DNA of 64,000 bases from assembly GCA_029215795.1 (NCBI GenBank), contig JARDYH010000004.1, positions 220,279,517 to 220,343,516 on the forward strand, in the 5' to 3' direction. The stretch is from Anniella stebbinsi (Eukaryota > Chordata > Lepidosauria > Squamata > Anniellidae). Positions 44,105 through 55,387 of the stretch are shown here, in pieces. Every line of letters begins with the position of its first letter. Positions within the stretch are counted from its first letter, which is position 1. The translations under genes were made by a program, and so were the position numbers. The notes beneath the pieces were generated by a model. It did not search any database. It saw only the letters and a program-made list of their open reading frames with translations, and was not told where the DNA came from.

Positions 44105-44735
44105 AAGGTAACCCATAGTTTGTTCTCTGGTTACAAGTGAGGGTTGTTCCTCTCGCTACAACCCAGGGTTGGGGCGTGCCTGAGTTGTTTCACTCAGCAG
44201 CACCAGGCAGGCGTTGCCACCAGCACACCCACTAGCTCCCGCTTCATTCACAACAAACCACACGCTTTCTATACCTAAGGGTGTAGAGGGAGGGCCTAGG
44301 GGCGAGCCCAGACTTACTTCTGGGATCGTCCCCCAGTTTCTAAACAGGAAGTGCGACGTCCCAGGACGTCACAACTGTCATTGTTTTTACATGTCTTAAA
44401 GGAGCAGAGAGCAACGGGAGTGCGGTGGAAAAGGTAGGGAACCCCCGTGCCCACCCCGCCCCGCCATCCTGGGGATAGCGGAATTGCTTTCCCCATCCCC
44501 ATGGGCACAGAGCCACCCGGCTTGGCTCCATGCCCATTTCACAGCCCAGGATGATGGAAAAATCGGGATATCCCGTTTCCGCTATCCCGAGATCATCTCC
44601 GGTTGCCCTCGGGATCCCCTGTGTATCATTTAGATGCACAGGGATGACCCAGGGGAAAATCGCTGGTTTAGACATGGCCCCACAGTTTAATGAATCATGG
44701 GTTGTTGTGACATGCAAACCAGGCTACTGAATAAG
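44105..44735. mobile_element. possible older MITE hosting an H1 element
   Basis: ATTCACAACAAACCACAC left of the H1 copy and GAATCATGGGTTGTTGTGAC right of it contain complementary words. The older element is only tentatively identified. Confidence 0.35.
44264..44679. mobile_element. H1 MITE, GC-rich (copy 5, shortest)
   Basis: The ends GCTTTCTATACC and GGTTTAGACATGGCC are decayed but inverted. CAC flanks both sides (44261-44263, 44680-44682). Internal stem at 44502-44514 and 44524-44536 with one mismatch. Confidence 0.8.
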
Positions 44736-45384
44736 TCTTCAACATACAGAAGATATGACAAGAAAGATGTCAGTTTAGGGAACCCATTACTGCCAACCTT
44801 GCAATATCTGAAAGCAGCGCATGCACTGGTGATCATCAATATTGCTTTCCCTGCATATGCCATCTATGACTTTCTCATCACCCTTCTTCTGTTTTTTGTC
44901 TACTGCAAATACCGATGCATCAAGGAAATTCATTTTTATCAGTTTATTTGCTGCTGGTAGCACTAAGAGCTTCTGAGATTGTGAAAGCTTCAAGAAGAGA
45001 AGTTTATAGCTTGGTTATTTTGTTCTATATTTAAAAAAGCAACACCACAAAACTTTTTTGGCCCACCTCCCTTTTTAGACTAACACTCCTATGATCCCTG
45101 CCGAGCAATGCGCTTCTTGTTAAACACACTCTTTGACCTGGTTATAAGCAGCAAGCAGCAACATGCAAAGAAATACCAATGCAAGAATAACACCGGCTTT
45201 CCCCTTTTTGATCTTGAAAGTGCCACTTCCGACTGGAGTTGCTCGATCCAGCAACCAACCAGGGTAGCCAAACTCAGGCCTAGTTTGTTGTTACTTCATA
45301 ACGGCACTTCTGTTTTTTTCTTGATAGAGTTTTAAGGTTGTCTCTTTCAACTTTGTGAAGGCCTTTTCTTCATCAGGAAAGATT
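44680..45384. other. no recognised feature
   Basis: No gene recognised. The 87-codon frame at 44697-44960 has a hydrophobic stretch but no homology that I can name. Confidence 0.35.
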
Positions 45385-45642
45385 ACGGAATTTGGTCCCT
45401 TTTGGTTTAGAAAAAAAGACAAGTACAGGAACTTGGAGGCACATGCTGGGGGTGTATAAAATTATGCATGGCGGGAGAAATGGAGAGGAATGCATTTTCC
45501 CCCCTCTCTCTCATAACACTAGAACCAAAGGTCATCCCATAAAGCTGAATGGTGATAGATTCAGAACAGACAAGAGTCAGGACTTCTTCACAGAATTATG
45601 GAACTTGCCACCAGAAAATGAAGTGAAGGTCACCAATTTATC
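45385..45642 (+). mobile_element. CR1 LINE ORF2 end fragment
   Basis: HMLGVYKIMHGG at about 45444-45480 and a decayed L-W-N-LP block near 45590-45615 are the C-terminal end of CR1 ORF2. The tail is missing. Confidence 0.7.
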
Positions 45643-45649
45643 CTAATTT

Positions 45650-46022
45650 CATAGCATCTAGCCATGCACAATCGTTTCCTTTACTCTTCACACTTGTGCA
45701 AGGACATGAAGCCCTGATTCGGATCAGGACCTCAATATTCAGGGTGGCGAGGATTGAAACACACACGCCGTTTCCCCCTCCCCTCCCCCAATATTCCATC
45801 ACCACTCTGGCAGGCTTTATTTTCTTTTTTTAACTCAACACCACCACCACTGGTAAAATTTGGTGGGGGAAATGGGTAGGTAGGAAATTTTAATCTTCCC
45901 CTCCCTGAATGCCACAGTCCCCATCTGATTCAGGGCCATGCGCACTCACACAAGAGTAAAGAAAACTATAGTGCATCGCTACACACTATGCAATTAGCGT
46001 AATATGTAGTTTAGCCCTCAGA
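45650..46022. mobile_element. palindromic MITE with TAGTTTAGCCC end
   Basis: CTGATTCGGATCAGGACCTC pairs with GTCCCCATCTGATTCAGGGC. The right end TATGTAGTTTAGCCC is the complement of the left end at 13691. Related to 13691-14345. Confidence 0.6.
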
Positions 46023-46079
46023 CGGATCTAACAGAGATTAGACAAATTAATATGGCTACTAGTCCAGGTTATTTGTAAG

Positions 46080-46500
46080 ACCATATTCTCCTTTATGAGC
46101 CTGCCTGTCCTCTGAGATCTTCAGGGGAGGCCCTTCTCTCGGTCCCACCACCATCACAGGTATGCCTGGTGGGAACACGGGAGAGGGCCTTCTCAGTGGC
46201 TGACCTGGGGCTCTGGTACTCCCTCTTCCCAGGGAAGCTACACTGGCTTCCCTCCCTGGTGTGCTTCCGGAGGCAGGCTAAAACTTTTTGTTCCGACTAG
46301 CCTTTGGGGAGTAGTCTGGACCTCTTCTTATGCATTGTTTATATATTGGATTTTTTAAAAATGATTCATATTTTAAATGTTTTTAAATGTTTCAACATTG
46401 TAGCATGTTTAATTATATTTTTATAATTTTGTATATTTTGTATATCTCTATCTGTTTTAACTGTACATGTTTTAATTTGTAAAATTGCCTTGAGTCCCAG
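46080..46500 (+). mobile_element. L2-clade LINE 3' end
   Basis: GGAGAGGGCCTTCTCAGTGG near 46170 and TTCCGGAGGCAGGCTAAAAC near 46270 are the decayed C-terminal block. Then a T-rich UTR and AAAATTGCCTTGAGTCCCAG. Confidence 0.75.
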
Positions 46501-46502
46501 TA

Positions 46503-46990
46503 TTGCGGGGAAAGTCAACAACTTGCCATCAAATTCAACCTTATCAAACAACCTACTATACATATTCACCCAAAACAATCCTGGAAAATGCAGATCATAA
46601 AATACACTGGGACAGAACAATTCATATGGACAAGACAATACCTTGCAACCGAACAGACGTAACGTTCATAGACAAAAAAGAAAAAACACATACCTCATCG
46701 ACATAGCAATACCAAATGACAAAAATGTTGAAAAGGAAGAAGAAAAGAGAGAGAAATTTACACCACCGGCCGTGGAAGTCAAAGAGCTATGGCAACAGGA
46801 AAAGGTCACAATTATCCCATTAGTCACATCAGTCACTGGCATCACATCAAAAAACCTCCAGAAACTGGCCCTACCAGAATACATCCACACCAACATCCAG
46901 AAAGCAGTCATAATTAAAACATGTTCAATCGTCAGGAAATTCCTGAATCAATAAAAGACAGCACGACTTGGCAAAGCCCGTCATGTCTGT
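46503..46990 (+). pseudogene. LINE ORF C-terminal fragment, probably R4/Dong-like
   Basis: In the frame at 46643-46954 the translation has LIDIAIPNDKNVEKEEEKRE followed by a KELW...VTIIPLVTSVTGI block and an IQKAVIIKTCSIVRKFL end. This order is what I recall for the C-terminal part of R4/Dong-type non-LTR retrotransposons. The start is in another frame (46503-46706), so the ORF is broken. A GAA repeat follows shortly after, compatible with a simple-repeat tail. The family name is from memory. Confidence 0.5.
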
Positions 46991-47011
46991 CTAGAAAAAC
47001 CACCACGAGCA

Positions 47012-47082
47012 AGAAAGAGATCAAGAAGAAGAAGAAGAAGAAGAAGAAGAAGAAGAAGGAGGAGGAGGAGGAGGAGGAGGAG
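47012..47082. repeat. (GAA)n(GGA)n microsatellite
   Basis: About 14 AAG/GAA units change into about 9 GGA units without interruption. Confidence 0.95.
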
Positions 47083-47124
47083 GCTATGAATTGGTACTTC
47101 CTCCATGATCAAAGGCAATACATC

Positions 47125-47290
47125 TTCGAATACCAGTCTCTGGGGCACATATATGGAAAGGTGCTGTTACACTCCTGTCCTGCATGTGGGCTTCCCATAG
47201 GCATATGGTTGGCTATTGCAGGAACACAAGGTGCTGTACTAGATAGGGTTTTGTTCTGATCCAGCATGGCTCTTCTCTTGTTCTTATGCC
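47125..47290 (+). mobile_element. CR1-type LINE tail
   Basis: GTGCTGTTACACTCCTGTCC, GGTTGGCTATTGCAGGAACA and GATCCAGCATGGCTCTTCTC, then TTGTTCTTATG. Confidence 0.8.
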
Positions 47291-47392
47291 AAAACACGTC
47301 TTGGCATTTCCAACTAAAGGATGTTCATGTGGCCACAGGAATTGGGCCTGAAGGCCTTGAAGAGCAACAGCCAGTCAGCGTGGGCAATGCAG

Positions 47393-47533
47393 ACCAGGGG
47401 TGGGGAATGTGTGGTCCTCCAGAGGTTGTTGGACTGCAATTCCCATCAACCCTAGCCAGTATAGCCATTGGTGAGAGATGACATGAGTTGCAGTCCAACA
47501 ACTTCTGGAAGACCACAAGTAGCCCACCCCTAG
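47393..47533. mobile_element. SP-like palindromic MITE with CAGGGGTGG end
   Basis: The ends CCAGGGGTGGGGAATG and CCCACCCCTA are inverted. GTTGTTGGACTGCAATTCCC pairs with GAGTTGCAGTCCAACAAC. The target duplication is not clear. Confidence 0.8.
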
Positions 47534-47547
47534 AGTAAACAGTACAC

Positions 47548-47882
47548 ACAGCGCAGAGTTAAATTATGGAATTCACTACCACAAGATGTAGTGACGGCCA
47601 CCAATTTGAAAGTCTTTAAAAGAGGGTTGGATAAATTCCTGGAGGAGAGATCTATCAATGGCTACTAGCCCTGATGGCTATGTGCTACCTCCAGTATTGG
47701 AGGCAGTAAGCCTGAGTGCACCAGTTGCTGGGGAACATGGGTGGGAGGGTGCTGTTGCACCATGTCCTGCTTTGTTGGTCCCTGGTCAACAGCTGGTTGT
47801 CCACTGTGTAAACAGAGTGCTGAACTAGATGGACCCTCGGTCTGATTCAGCATAGCACCTCTTAGGATCTTATATTCTTAGT
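47548..47882 (+). mobile_element. CR1-type LINE 3' end
   Basis: TATGGAATTCACTACCACAA and GGGTTGGATAAATTCCTGGA (end of ORF2), then TGGCTATGTGCTACCTCCAG, ACAGCTGGTTGTCCACTGTG and the tail TTATATTCTTA. Confidence 0.85.
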
Positions 47883-48001
47883 CATGTACAATCTCTTTTA
47901 GCCAGGAGGGATGAATTCCATTTCAGAGAAGCTGTCGAGAGCTACATTCTAGAAGTGGGAGAAACTGAAGACAAGAGGAATGGGACCAAAATAAAAAAAA
48001 A

Positions 48002-48705
48002 TACAAGCACATTTTAGCTTAAAGTTTTACTGCCGGTAACTAAACCTTAGGATAAGCCTTTCAACCTTTTAGAATAGAAGGGAAAACTGCACAAAACCCA
48101 GAGAACTATCAAACAATCGGTGGTTGTGAAAAAGTGGTTTTAAATAGGGCTGTGACCAGATCCGGACTGGATCCGCGATCCGATCCGGATCCGTTCACAG
48201 CACTCCCTCCCGCTCTCCCCGCTCGCTCTCTCCCTCACCCCACTCTCCCTGCTTACCTGCTGCCTCCTCCACATCATCCCCAGTCATCCTCCGTGTTGTC
48301 CTGCCTCCTCACTGTGAGCCGGCCGCTTTCCCGCTCGCGCCAGATTATGACATCACCCGCCGTGAGCGGGAAAGCAACCGGCCCAAAGCGAGGAGGGAGG
48401 ACGACGGCAGGACGCGGAGGAGGCAGCAGGTAAGCAGGGAGAGTGGGGGGAGGGAGGGAGCAGGGAGAGCGGGAGGGAATGCTGTAAACGGACCCGGACC
48501 TGGATTCGGATCTGAGTCGGATCGGGCCCGATCCGATCTGAGTCAAATCGAGCCTGATCCAGACCTGACAGATCGGGATCCAGATCGGATCGGGGGGTCC
48601 ATTTACAGCCCTAGTTTTGAACAGGGGAAGGGAGCGAGGCCATCTGGTAAACACTAGAGGGCCAAATTTGGCCCGCTGGAGGGCCCTAGGCTCTGTACCC
48701 TCCAA
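48002..48705. mobile_element. Z-like old hAT element, split
   Basis: TTTCAACCTTTTAGAAT at 48058-48074 matches 19590-19606. GGGCCAAATTTGGCCCGCTG follows at 48659 after the inserted MITE. The termini are not clear. Confidence 0.5.
48145..48613. mobile_element. hAT-type palindromic MITE rich in GATCCG
   Basis: 469 bp. The ends TAGGGCTGTGACC and ATTTACAGCCCTA are inverted. The 8-bp duplication GTTTTAAA (48137-48144) and GTTTTGAA (48614-48621) agrees at seven of eight. Both ends are packed with GATCCG/CGGATC words and the centre pairs (GAGCGGGAAAGC with GCTTTCCCGCTC). It makes a local CpG-rich island and a spurious 147-codon frame. Confidence 0.9.
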
Positions 48706-49445
48706 CACATGGACCAAAGATCTGGAGGTATAAAGTAGATTTCTATGTTCATACCCACTCGCCCATAGTGATGACTAGACTTCCATCATGTCTAACAACA
48801 TTTCTGGAGCTATGTGGAGAGTAACTAGTACTCCATCATAAGCGGAGGGCTGAAAATCAGTCACTTAGGCGATGCAACATGATGAAGAGATGTTCTGTAC
48901 GTGCCTGGCATCCACATTGTCTTTGCTACCTCAAAAGACTGGGAGGGGGAAAGAAGAATGAAAAAAATAAAGACCTGCAAATATCACCCGCACATCAACG
49001 GACAATGGTGACATCCTGACGTCTCATTTCCGCACATTCTTAGCACCAGTATATTACAGTACTTATTGAGCCAACATGCGGAGGAGGGAATTATCTGCCT
49101 CACGATTTATTAGGGTTGATGGAGTGTAGGCAGATTTCTCAATAGCCTTTAAAACGTTGTGATGCTCCACAGTGTATTTTTAATGGAAACAAATGCATGC
49201 AATCTGCTCCAGCTTTTCGCCAAGCCATCCGCCAAAGACAACGCGCCGTAAATCAATTTCATCTCGCTCCTCTCTCTTTGCACAGGACAGCTTTTAAAAG
49301 GGACAATGCCAAAGTTGAGAGGCAACTGAGAATTTGCCTTCCTAAAGGCAATTTAACCCTAGAAGCGTTCCTAGACAGGGAGCGCCAAGCATCTTACGTA
49401 CAGGGGAAAGCAAACCATGTTGATCAACGATACCAAACAGAAGCA
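48706..49445. other. no recognised feature
   Basis: About 740 bp; the frame at 49197-49541 (114 codons) runs into a LINE tail and shows no family motif. Confidence 0.4.
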
Positions 49446-49800
49446 TTGGTAAATTTATTAAATTTATATACCGCCCAACTGGTAAATGATTTCGGAGCAG
49501 TTTACAATCATGAAAACAAAAAAACATTTTTAACAATGTAATAACCACCAAAACAATGAAAGCAGAAATATTAAAACCCTAAAAATATTAAAGAGACAGC
49601 AGTCAAATAAATGATCAGAGCAACAAACTGAAGATTCAATGCCAGCTGGAAGAAGAAGGTCTTGAGCTGGCAGCTAAATGTATACAGTGAAGAGGCCAGG
49701 CGGATCTCCCTAGGAAGGGCACTCTACGGACAGGGGGTTGCTCTAGAGAAGGCTCTTTTTCTGATCTCCATCTCATTTAGCAAAGTTACAGCCACAATTG
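49446..49800 (-). mobile_element. LINE 3' end, reverse
   Basis: AAATTTATTAAATTTATATA followed by CCGCCCAACTGG is the reversed tail. The C-terminal block (GGGCACTCTACGGACAGGGG, GAGAAGGCTCTTTTT) follows. Confidence 0.75.
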
Positions 49801-50343
49801 TTAAGAGCGGTTCATGTCTCACATGGTGTGGCCGGAAAGCAACAGACTGCATGTTCACTGCCATATCCATGAATGCTGGAAATGATAGGGAGTACATTTT
49901 CAAACTCCAACCAGGATTGCAGATCTATTTTCCAGATTTCTGAGAAATTAATCCGGTTATTCCGGATAAATACTGAGGAAATTGGGGGGGGGGGGGGGGG
50001 GAGAATCTCAAACCAATTTTAGCACTGAATCCAGCATCCCTGTCTGTCTCTCATAGAGACAGAAAAAGACTTGACACACAGCTTGGATTCATGCAAAAAC
50101 CCGAAGTCACCATTGGCCACGATTCTCAATGGGAAGAAGTCGGTGAGCCGGGTTGGGAAGCCTCACAAGTCATATCCAGCCTACGGGCCAGAGATGTTCT
50201 ATGTCTGCTCTATGCTGATGTAACATGAATCAACACAGGAAGTGCCAGAAGTCCTCGAAAATGTACCAAAAAGGTCAGGAACAGGTCAGAGGGAGCTTAA
50301 CCACTTGGGGAAAAGTACATACACATTCCAGAAGCGTTAAAGT
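49801..50343. other. no gene; G-run of 18 at 49984-50001
   Basis: Nothing recognised apart from the homopolymer. Confidence 0.4.
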
Positions 50344-50650
50344 AGGCTGACCATATGAAAAGGAGAACAGGGCTCATGTAACTTTAACTCTTGTAGAGTA
50401 AAGGGAATTTCAGCCAGTGTCATTTGTATGCAATTAGTTCCTGGTGAAATTCCCTTTTCATCACAACAGTTAAAGTTGCAGGCTCTATACTAGAGTGACC
50501 ATATACAAAAGAAGGCAGGGCCCCTGCAACTTTAACTGTTGTGATGAAGTGGGAATTTCACCAGGAACTAATTGCATACAAATGACACTGGCTGAAATTT
50601 CTTTTTCTCTACAACTGTTAAAGTTACATGAGCCCTGTCCTCCTTTTCAA
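50344..50650. mobile_element. DP hAT MITE, right end lost
   Basis: Starts TAGGCTGACCATATG; reverse orientation by its centre CTCTATACTAGAGTGACC; GCAATTAGTTCCTGGTGAAAT subfamily. It ends at TCCTTTTCAA where a CR1 copy abuts. Confidence 0.9.
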
Positions 50651-50925
50651 GGGTCCATCTCGTCCAGCACTCTGTTCACGCAGTGGCCAACCAGCTGTCG
50701 ACCAAGGACCAACAAAGCAGGATTTGAGTGCAATAGCACCCTCCCACCCATGTTCCCTAGCAACTGGTGCATACAGACTTACTGCTTTAGATACTGGAGG
50801 TAGCACATAACCATCAGGGCTAGTAGCCATTGATAGCCTTCTCCTCCAGGAATTTATCCACCCCACTTTTAAAGCCATCCAAATTGGTGGCCATCACCAC
50901 ATCTTGTGGTAGCGAATGTTAGAGG
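50650..50925 (-). mobile_element. CR1-type LINE 3' end, reverse
   Basis: GGTCCATCTCGTCCAGCACT, GTGGCCAACCAGCTGTCGAC and TAGCCATTGATAGCC are the complement of the tail seen at 47630-47850. Confidence 0.85.
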
Positions 50926-51600
50926 GGGATATTTACCAAAAGAGGGAGTACTCAAGAGGAACAGCCTCATGGTTAGAGAGCCTCACAGGCCAGATTCAGT
51001 CTGCAGGCCAGAGGTTCCCCATGGCTGCTCTACAGAGTTAAGAGTGACACCATTTTTAGACTGGAAGTGCTAATAAGTAAAGCCAAGCCAAATACACACT
51101 CACTTTTGCATGACCATTCTGGTCCCCATTCTTTTCCTCCCACTAAAAATGGCCAGAGAACAATGCTGCATCATACTTCGGCCAACACTTCAGTTTAGCC
51201 AGGACTATCCCAAGACATTTTGCTGCCTGAGGTAAAGGATGAGATGGCACCTCTCCCCACTCCGTGTATGAAAGTCGACCAGATTGGCAGTTCAATCTTA
51301 TGTCAACTCTGCCAATGGGGCAGCTTCTTCCACCAGGCTAGTTTTAAGGGGCTCAGAGCAGGCTGTGTGACACACCACTACATCCTCCAACACCTCACTG
51401 CCCCTTCCTACCCTTCAAAATCTACTGCCTGAGGCGACTGTCTCACTCTGCCAGCCCTGGGCTCAGCGCTCATAATGAGAACTGTGATGGTACTGATATT
51501 GCTGTTTCTCTTCTCTCTTTGCTGCCGTCCTTCTACAACCAGTGTTAAAATGCATGCCTCACCCATTCCTCAAGTATGTACAGCCCAATCCACCATGACA
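50926..51600. other. no gene; possible old repeat at 51215-51460
   Basis: TTTTGCTGCCTGAGGTAAAG and TACTGCCTGAGGCGAC are repeat-like words. Nothing is assignable to a named family. Confidence 0.3.
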
Positions 51601-51608
51601 CTCTAAGG

Positions 51609-51745
51609 CAGGGGAGGGCACCTCGTGACCCACCAAAGGTTTTGGCCTACAACTCCCATGATCCTTCACCCATTGTCTACACTGGCTAGGGCTGATGGGA
51701 GTTGTAGGCCAAAATGTCTGGAGAGCCACAAATTGCACGTCCCTG
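51609..51745. mobile_element. SP palindromic hAT MITE with perfect duplication
   Basis: 137 bp with ends CAGGGGAGGGCACC and TGCACGTCCCTG and a perfect 8-bp duplication CTCTAAGG (51601-51608, 51746-51753). GGCCTACAACTCCCATGATC pairs with GATGGGAGTTGTAGGCC. This copy ties the SP group to hAT. Confidence 0.95.
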
Positions 51746-51794
51746 CTCTAAGGGGGAAAATTTGCATACATATTCTTACACACCGAATACTTTC

Positions 51795-51798
<4 letters not shown>

Positions 51799-51826
<28 letters not shown>

Positions 51827-51827
51827 T
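51799..51827. repeat. (TG)n microsatellite
   Basis: About 14 TG units. Confidence 0.95.
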
Positions 51828-52009
51828 AATACTCAACAATATTTTATGTCACAAAATCAGGGCTTCAGCAATATTCTGGCAAATATTCTGGAAAATCCTT
51901 TATTCTGCTCATTCCTTCAACCAAGCATAAAAATACGGCTGAGTAAAAAAATGAAAATTTAATAAAGTTTCTAAAATCTTAAACATATTCTGCCTCAAAG
52001 TATATTATA

Positions 52010-52084
52010 GATATGTATGTGTGTATATACTATGCTTGTGTGTATAATATATAACAGATATACACACACACACACACACACACA
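52010..52084. repeat. TA/TG/CA-rich microsatellite cluster
   Basis: GTATGTGTGTATATAC and, at 52061-52084, twelve CA units. Confidence 0.9.
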
Positions 52085-52439
52085 TTTTCTACTTTAAACT
52101 GCCCTCCTTCCCTCAATCTTTCACCAATCTCCTTGAAATTTTCAGGTTATGTAAAACCAACATTTCTTTCTGGCACATGTAAATTTCAGAAAGGTTGGTG
52201 AAACATTTTTGATTTTATGAATGTTAGAATGAACCCCACAATTACCTCTTTATCATGGTAGAATGCTTTTTTCCCGTCGGGCCTTCACTAAGGAGGCACA
52301 ACTGTGTCTCCTTAAATATATACAGTTAATAGCAGTTCTATTAATATTAAAAATACAGTTTACTAAAAACCAAATCTAAAATAATGAAGGAAAACCTAGC
52401 AGATATACACAATTCTCTATTTATCTTTCAGATCAATAA
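52085..52439. other. no recognised feature
   Basis: Nothing recognised. Confidence 0.4.
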
Positions 52440-52530
52440 AGAGCATAATCCTACGGATGTTTACTCGGACATAAATTCCACTGTTTTCAAAGGAGATTAC
52501 AGTCTCATAAGCACGCTTGGGAGCACAGCC
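52440..52530. repeat. short dispersed palindromic repeat (CATAATCCT type)
   Basis: GCATAATCCTACGGATGTTT, then ACTCGGACATAAATTCCACT and AAAGGAGATTACAGTCTC. The same word order is clearer at 60225-60312. Confidence 0.5.
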
Positions 52531-53647
52531 AAAGCCTTTATTCAATTATTATTTTTAATTATTACACATGAACCCTGTGTCATAAAATGCAAGAAAAACA
52601 GAACTGCAATATATTGGTAGCTGTACAGCAAACGCGTTCACAGTGCTCAAATTATGGTAGGAGAGGTTGGATCCCTTAATGGAAATTTACAAGCCCTCTC
52701 TGACTCCTGCTGAGCCACCTCCGTTCTACCACAGCCTTCTCAAACCCAGTAGGTGAGGGGGGGTTCACAAAAGGTAAGGGGGCCGGGATCCCTCCGGTCC
52801 CTCAATAATTCCAGCACTATGCTTCCATTTTGAGCAGACTAGAAATTGCTTCAAGGACGAGGCCCCTTTCACCCAATAAAATGAAAACTAATTCAAGGTG
52901 AGCACGGCAGGTAACAAATAACATTGAATCTGACCTACCTCAAATGATGAGCCTCGAAAGACGCATACACCTGAAAGACCAGAAAGGAAATTGTATTAGA
53001 CAGGCATAAAACCAACATGTTAAATTAGGAAGTGCGGTTAAAAAAAACAAAAAGAAAGAAACCAGGGGTTTAATGGTCCATGTGACAAAGTGGCCCATTT
53101 GCAGCAAGCAGGAAACTGGTTCTACATCTACCCTGAGCATCAGGAAGCCTCAAGCTCACAGTGGGAGGGTCTGAACATGGAGCCTATGGGATGTCAGGCA
53201 AAGATTCAAGATGCGCTTTGCAACCAAGCTCCGGCCAGAGGAACAAACTACCGGGTACCTGTCTGGAAGAGTAAAGAACCTCTAGCGCAGTAGTTGGTCA
53301 GAATGGATCGTGTGGCCTTTGCCACAGCTTTGACTGCCTCCCAGCAGAGCCAGCGTCAAGAGTCGGCATTGTTGGGCGTCTGCTGAGGCCCACAGCTGTG
53401 CAGGGGGGAGCACTGCCAACCCCTGAAGGCTCGCAGCTCTCCCCCTTGTTATTGCTGGCTGTTCACCTGCCCTCTCTAAACACGCAGGCAGTGGCAAGGA
53501 TGAGGAGGTGAAGCAGCCCCCTCCACTCGCCTTGCGTTTTCTCCCTCAGGGCGGATGTGAGGACTGGGCCCAAAAGGGAGGAGCATGTGAGTGGGCAATG
53601 GTGACAGCAGCAAGGAGGAAGTGGGCCCTCCTAGATAAGAAGGCCTT
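52531..53647. other. no gene; GC-rich 53330-53640
   Basis: 53330-53640 loosely resembles 3420-3780 (GGCCCAC, GGGCAG and CTGGGCC words) and may be an old DNA transposon. Nothing else. Confidence 0.3.
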
Positions 53648-53745
53648 TAGGGTGGCCAGGTGCCCTTCTTTTACAGAGGACAGCCCTCGTTTTGAAAGCC
53701 TGCCTTTTCTCTATTTGAAAGTGTCCTCTATTTAAAGACGCGCCC
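53648..53745. mobile_element. hAT-like terminus fragment
   Basis: TTAGGGTGGCCAGGTGCCCT and TTTACAGAGGACAGCCCTCG resemble TAGGGTGACC-type hAT ends; GTGTCCTCTATTTAAAG continues it. Confidence 0.45.
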
Positions 53746-54061
53746 GGTCCAAGTCCAGCTTAAAGAAAAAGAACCCTAAGGAGCTGCCCATCCACAGTTG
53801 GCACCTGGAAAGCAGACTGGGAAGCCAGAGTCACCCAACCATGTTTCCCCACTATGGTGAAATGTACTGTATTTCTATTTAATTTCTATTTATTGTATCC
53901 CAATTTGCATCTATACGTACACATTAGCCTATACAAGTATTATGCAAATTGATGTCCCCTTTTATCCTCTTTTTCTGGTGATGCGTAAGCGGCCACTCCA
54001 CCCAAAGGCCCCACAAATTCTGGAACCAGCTGCAACAACCAGGACTATACCATGCCCCCCA
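53746..54061. other. no recognised feature
   Basis: Nothing recognised. Confidence 0.4.
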
Positions 54062-54063
54062 CC

Positions 54064-54067
54064 TCAA

Positions 54068-54111
<44 letters not shown>
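54064..54111. repeat. (ATT)n microsatellite, LINE tail in reverse
   Basis: About 15 ATT units next to a reversed LINE 3' end. Confidence 0.95.
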
Positions 54112-54500
54112 CATTTCTATACCGCCCCATAGTCGAAGCTCTCTGGGCAGTTTACAAAGATTAAAACATTAAACATTAAAAATCAATATACAAAATTTAA
54201 AAGCATAAAAACGGACAACATACAAAGACAATATACATTTTAAAACAACTGTGAACTCTCAGACAGGCTTAAAGATAGATCTGGGGCCAATTAAAAAACT
54301 CAACATAAACTGTTAAATGCCGGGAAATCTTGACCTGGGGCCGAAAAGATAACAATGTTGGCGGTCAGGGAGATCATTCCATAATTGGGGGCAACCACTG
54401 AGAAGGCCCTCTCCCTTGTTGCCATCCTCCGAGCTTCCCTCACACTAGGCACCCAGAGGAAGACCTTAGAATTATGCTCTTCCTCACCCTATGTCCTAGA
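54112..54500 (-). mobile_element. L2-clade LINE 3' end, reverse
   Basis: CCGCCCCATAGTCGAAGCTC and TCTGGGCAGTTTACAAAGAT are the complement of the tail at 22470-22515. The decayed C-terminal block (GGGAGATCATTCCATAATTG, GAAGGCCCTCTCCC) follows. Confidence 0.85.
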
Positions 54501-54611
54501 AGGGGTTTGTAAGGGTTTTGGAACAGCGGGCCATAGGGTGGCAGTATCAGGGATTCCTTACCAAGAGAATAGAGTACAGTTGCCAGGGCTATACCCAATT
54601 CCTGTGCCTTT

Positions 54612-54846
54612 AATACAGGGGTTCACAAATTTACTTCCCAAAGCGTCACGTCGCAATTGCTGTCACACACACACACACACACGCCACACACATCCCCAAT
54701 CCAACCCTTCCTTCTCCCAAGCTTGAAGCTGGGAAGAAGAATGTGGGATTGTCTCTGAGATCGCAAAGTGCTTCCAAATTCACCATGCAACCTGAGTGTG
54801 CACCCCCCCACACACACCGTCGGGGGGGGGGGGGGGAGAACCATAG
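54612..54846. mobile_element. possible hAT-like element with (CA)n
   Basis: ACAGGGGTTCACAAATTTAC resembles a hAT end. A CA run lies at 54662-54682 and a G-run of about 14 at 54823-54836. The opposite end is not clear. Confidence 0.35.
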
Positions 54847-54884
54847 CTTAGCTCCAGTAAAGACCATCAGGTAGCAGGTAGCAT

Positions 54885-55340
54885 AACATTATGCATGGTG
54901 TGGATAAAGTGGACAGGGGGACATTATTCTCCTTCTCTCACAATACTAAAACCCAGCGGGGTCATCCCATGAAGCTGATGGGTGGGCAATTCAGCACCGA
55001 TAAAAGGAAGGACTTCTTCACACAGCACATAGCAAAGTATGGAATTCATTTCCACAAGCAGTAGTGATGGCCACCAAACTGAATGGTTTTAAAAGGGGGT
55101 CAGACACATTCCTGGAGAAGGCAATCAATGGCTACTAGTCCTGATGGCTCAATGCTACCTCCAGTATCAGAGGCAGTAAGCCTATATACACCAGTTGCTG
55201 GGGAACATGAGCATGAGGGTGCCATTGCACTCATGTCCTGCTTGCGGGTTTCCCATGGGCAGCCGGTTGACCATTATGTAAACAGCATGCTGGACTAGAT
55301 GGACCCTGGTCTGATCCAGCATGGCTCTTATGTTCTTAAG
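54885..55340 (+). mobile_element. CR1-type LINE 3' end
   Basis: The most complete copy of this CR1 subfamily. It has the ORF2 end (ATTCAGCACCGATAAAAGGA, TATGGAATTCATTTCCACAA), the UTR (CCAGTTGCTGGGGAACATGA) and the tail TTATGTTCTTA. Confidence 0.9.
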
Positions 55341-55387
55341 TGGTGGGAGAGACACTTTGTTTGAGACCCTGGATAGCTCCTGAAAAT

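Noticed and set aside
44697..44960. Possible small membrane protein (87 codons)
   Set aside because: A hydrophobic stretch alone in AT-rich DNA is not enough; no homology or gene context.
48145..48613. Promoter CpG island
   Set aside because: The CpG-rich stretch is bounded by inverted ends and an 8-bp duplication, so a MITE explains it.
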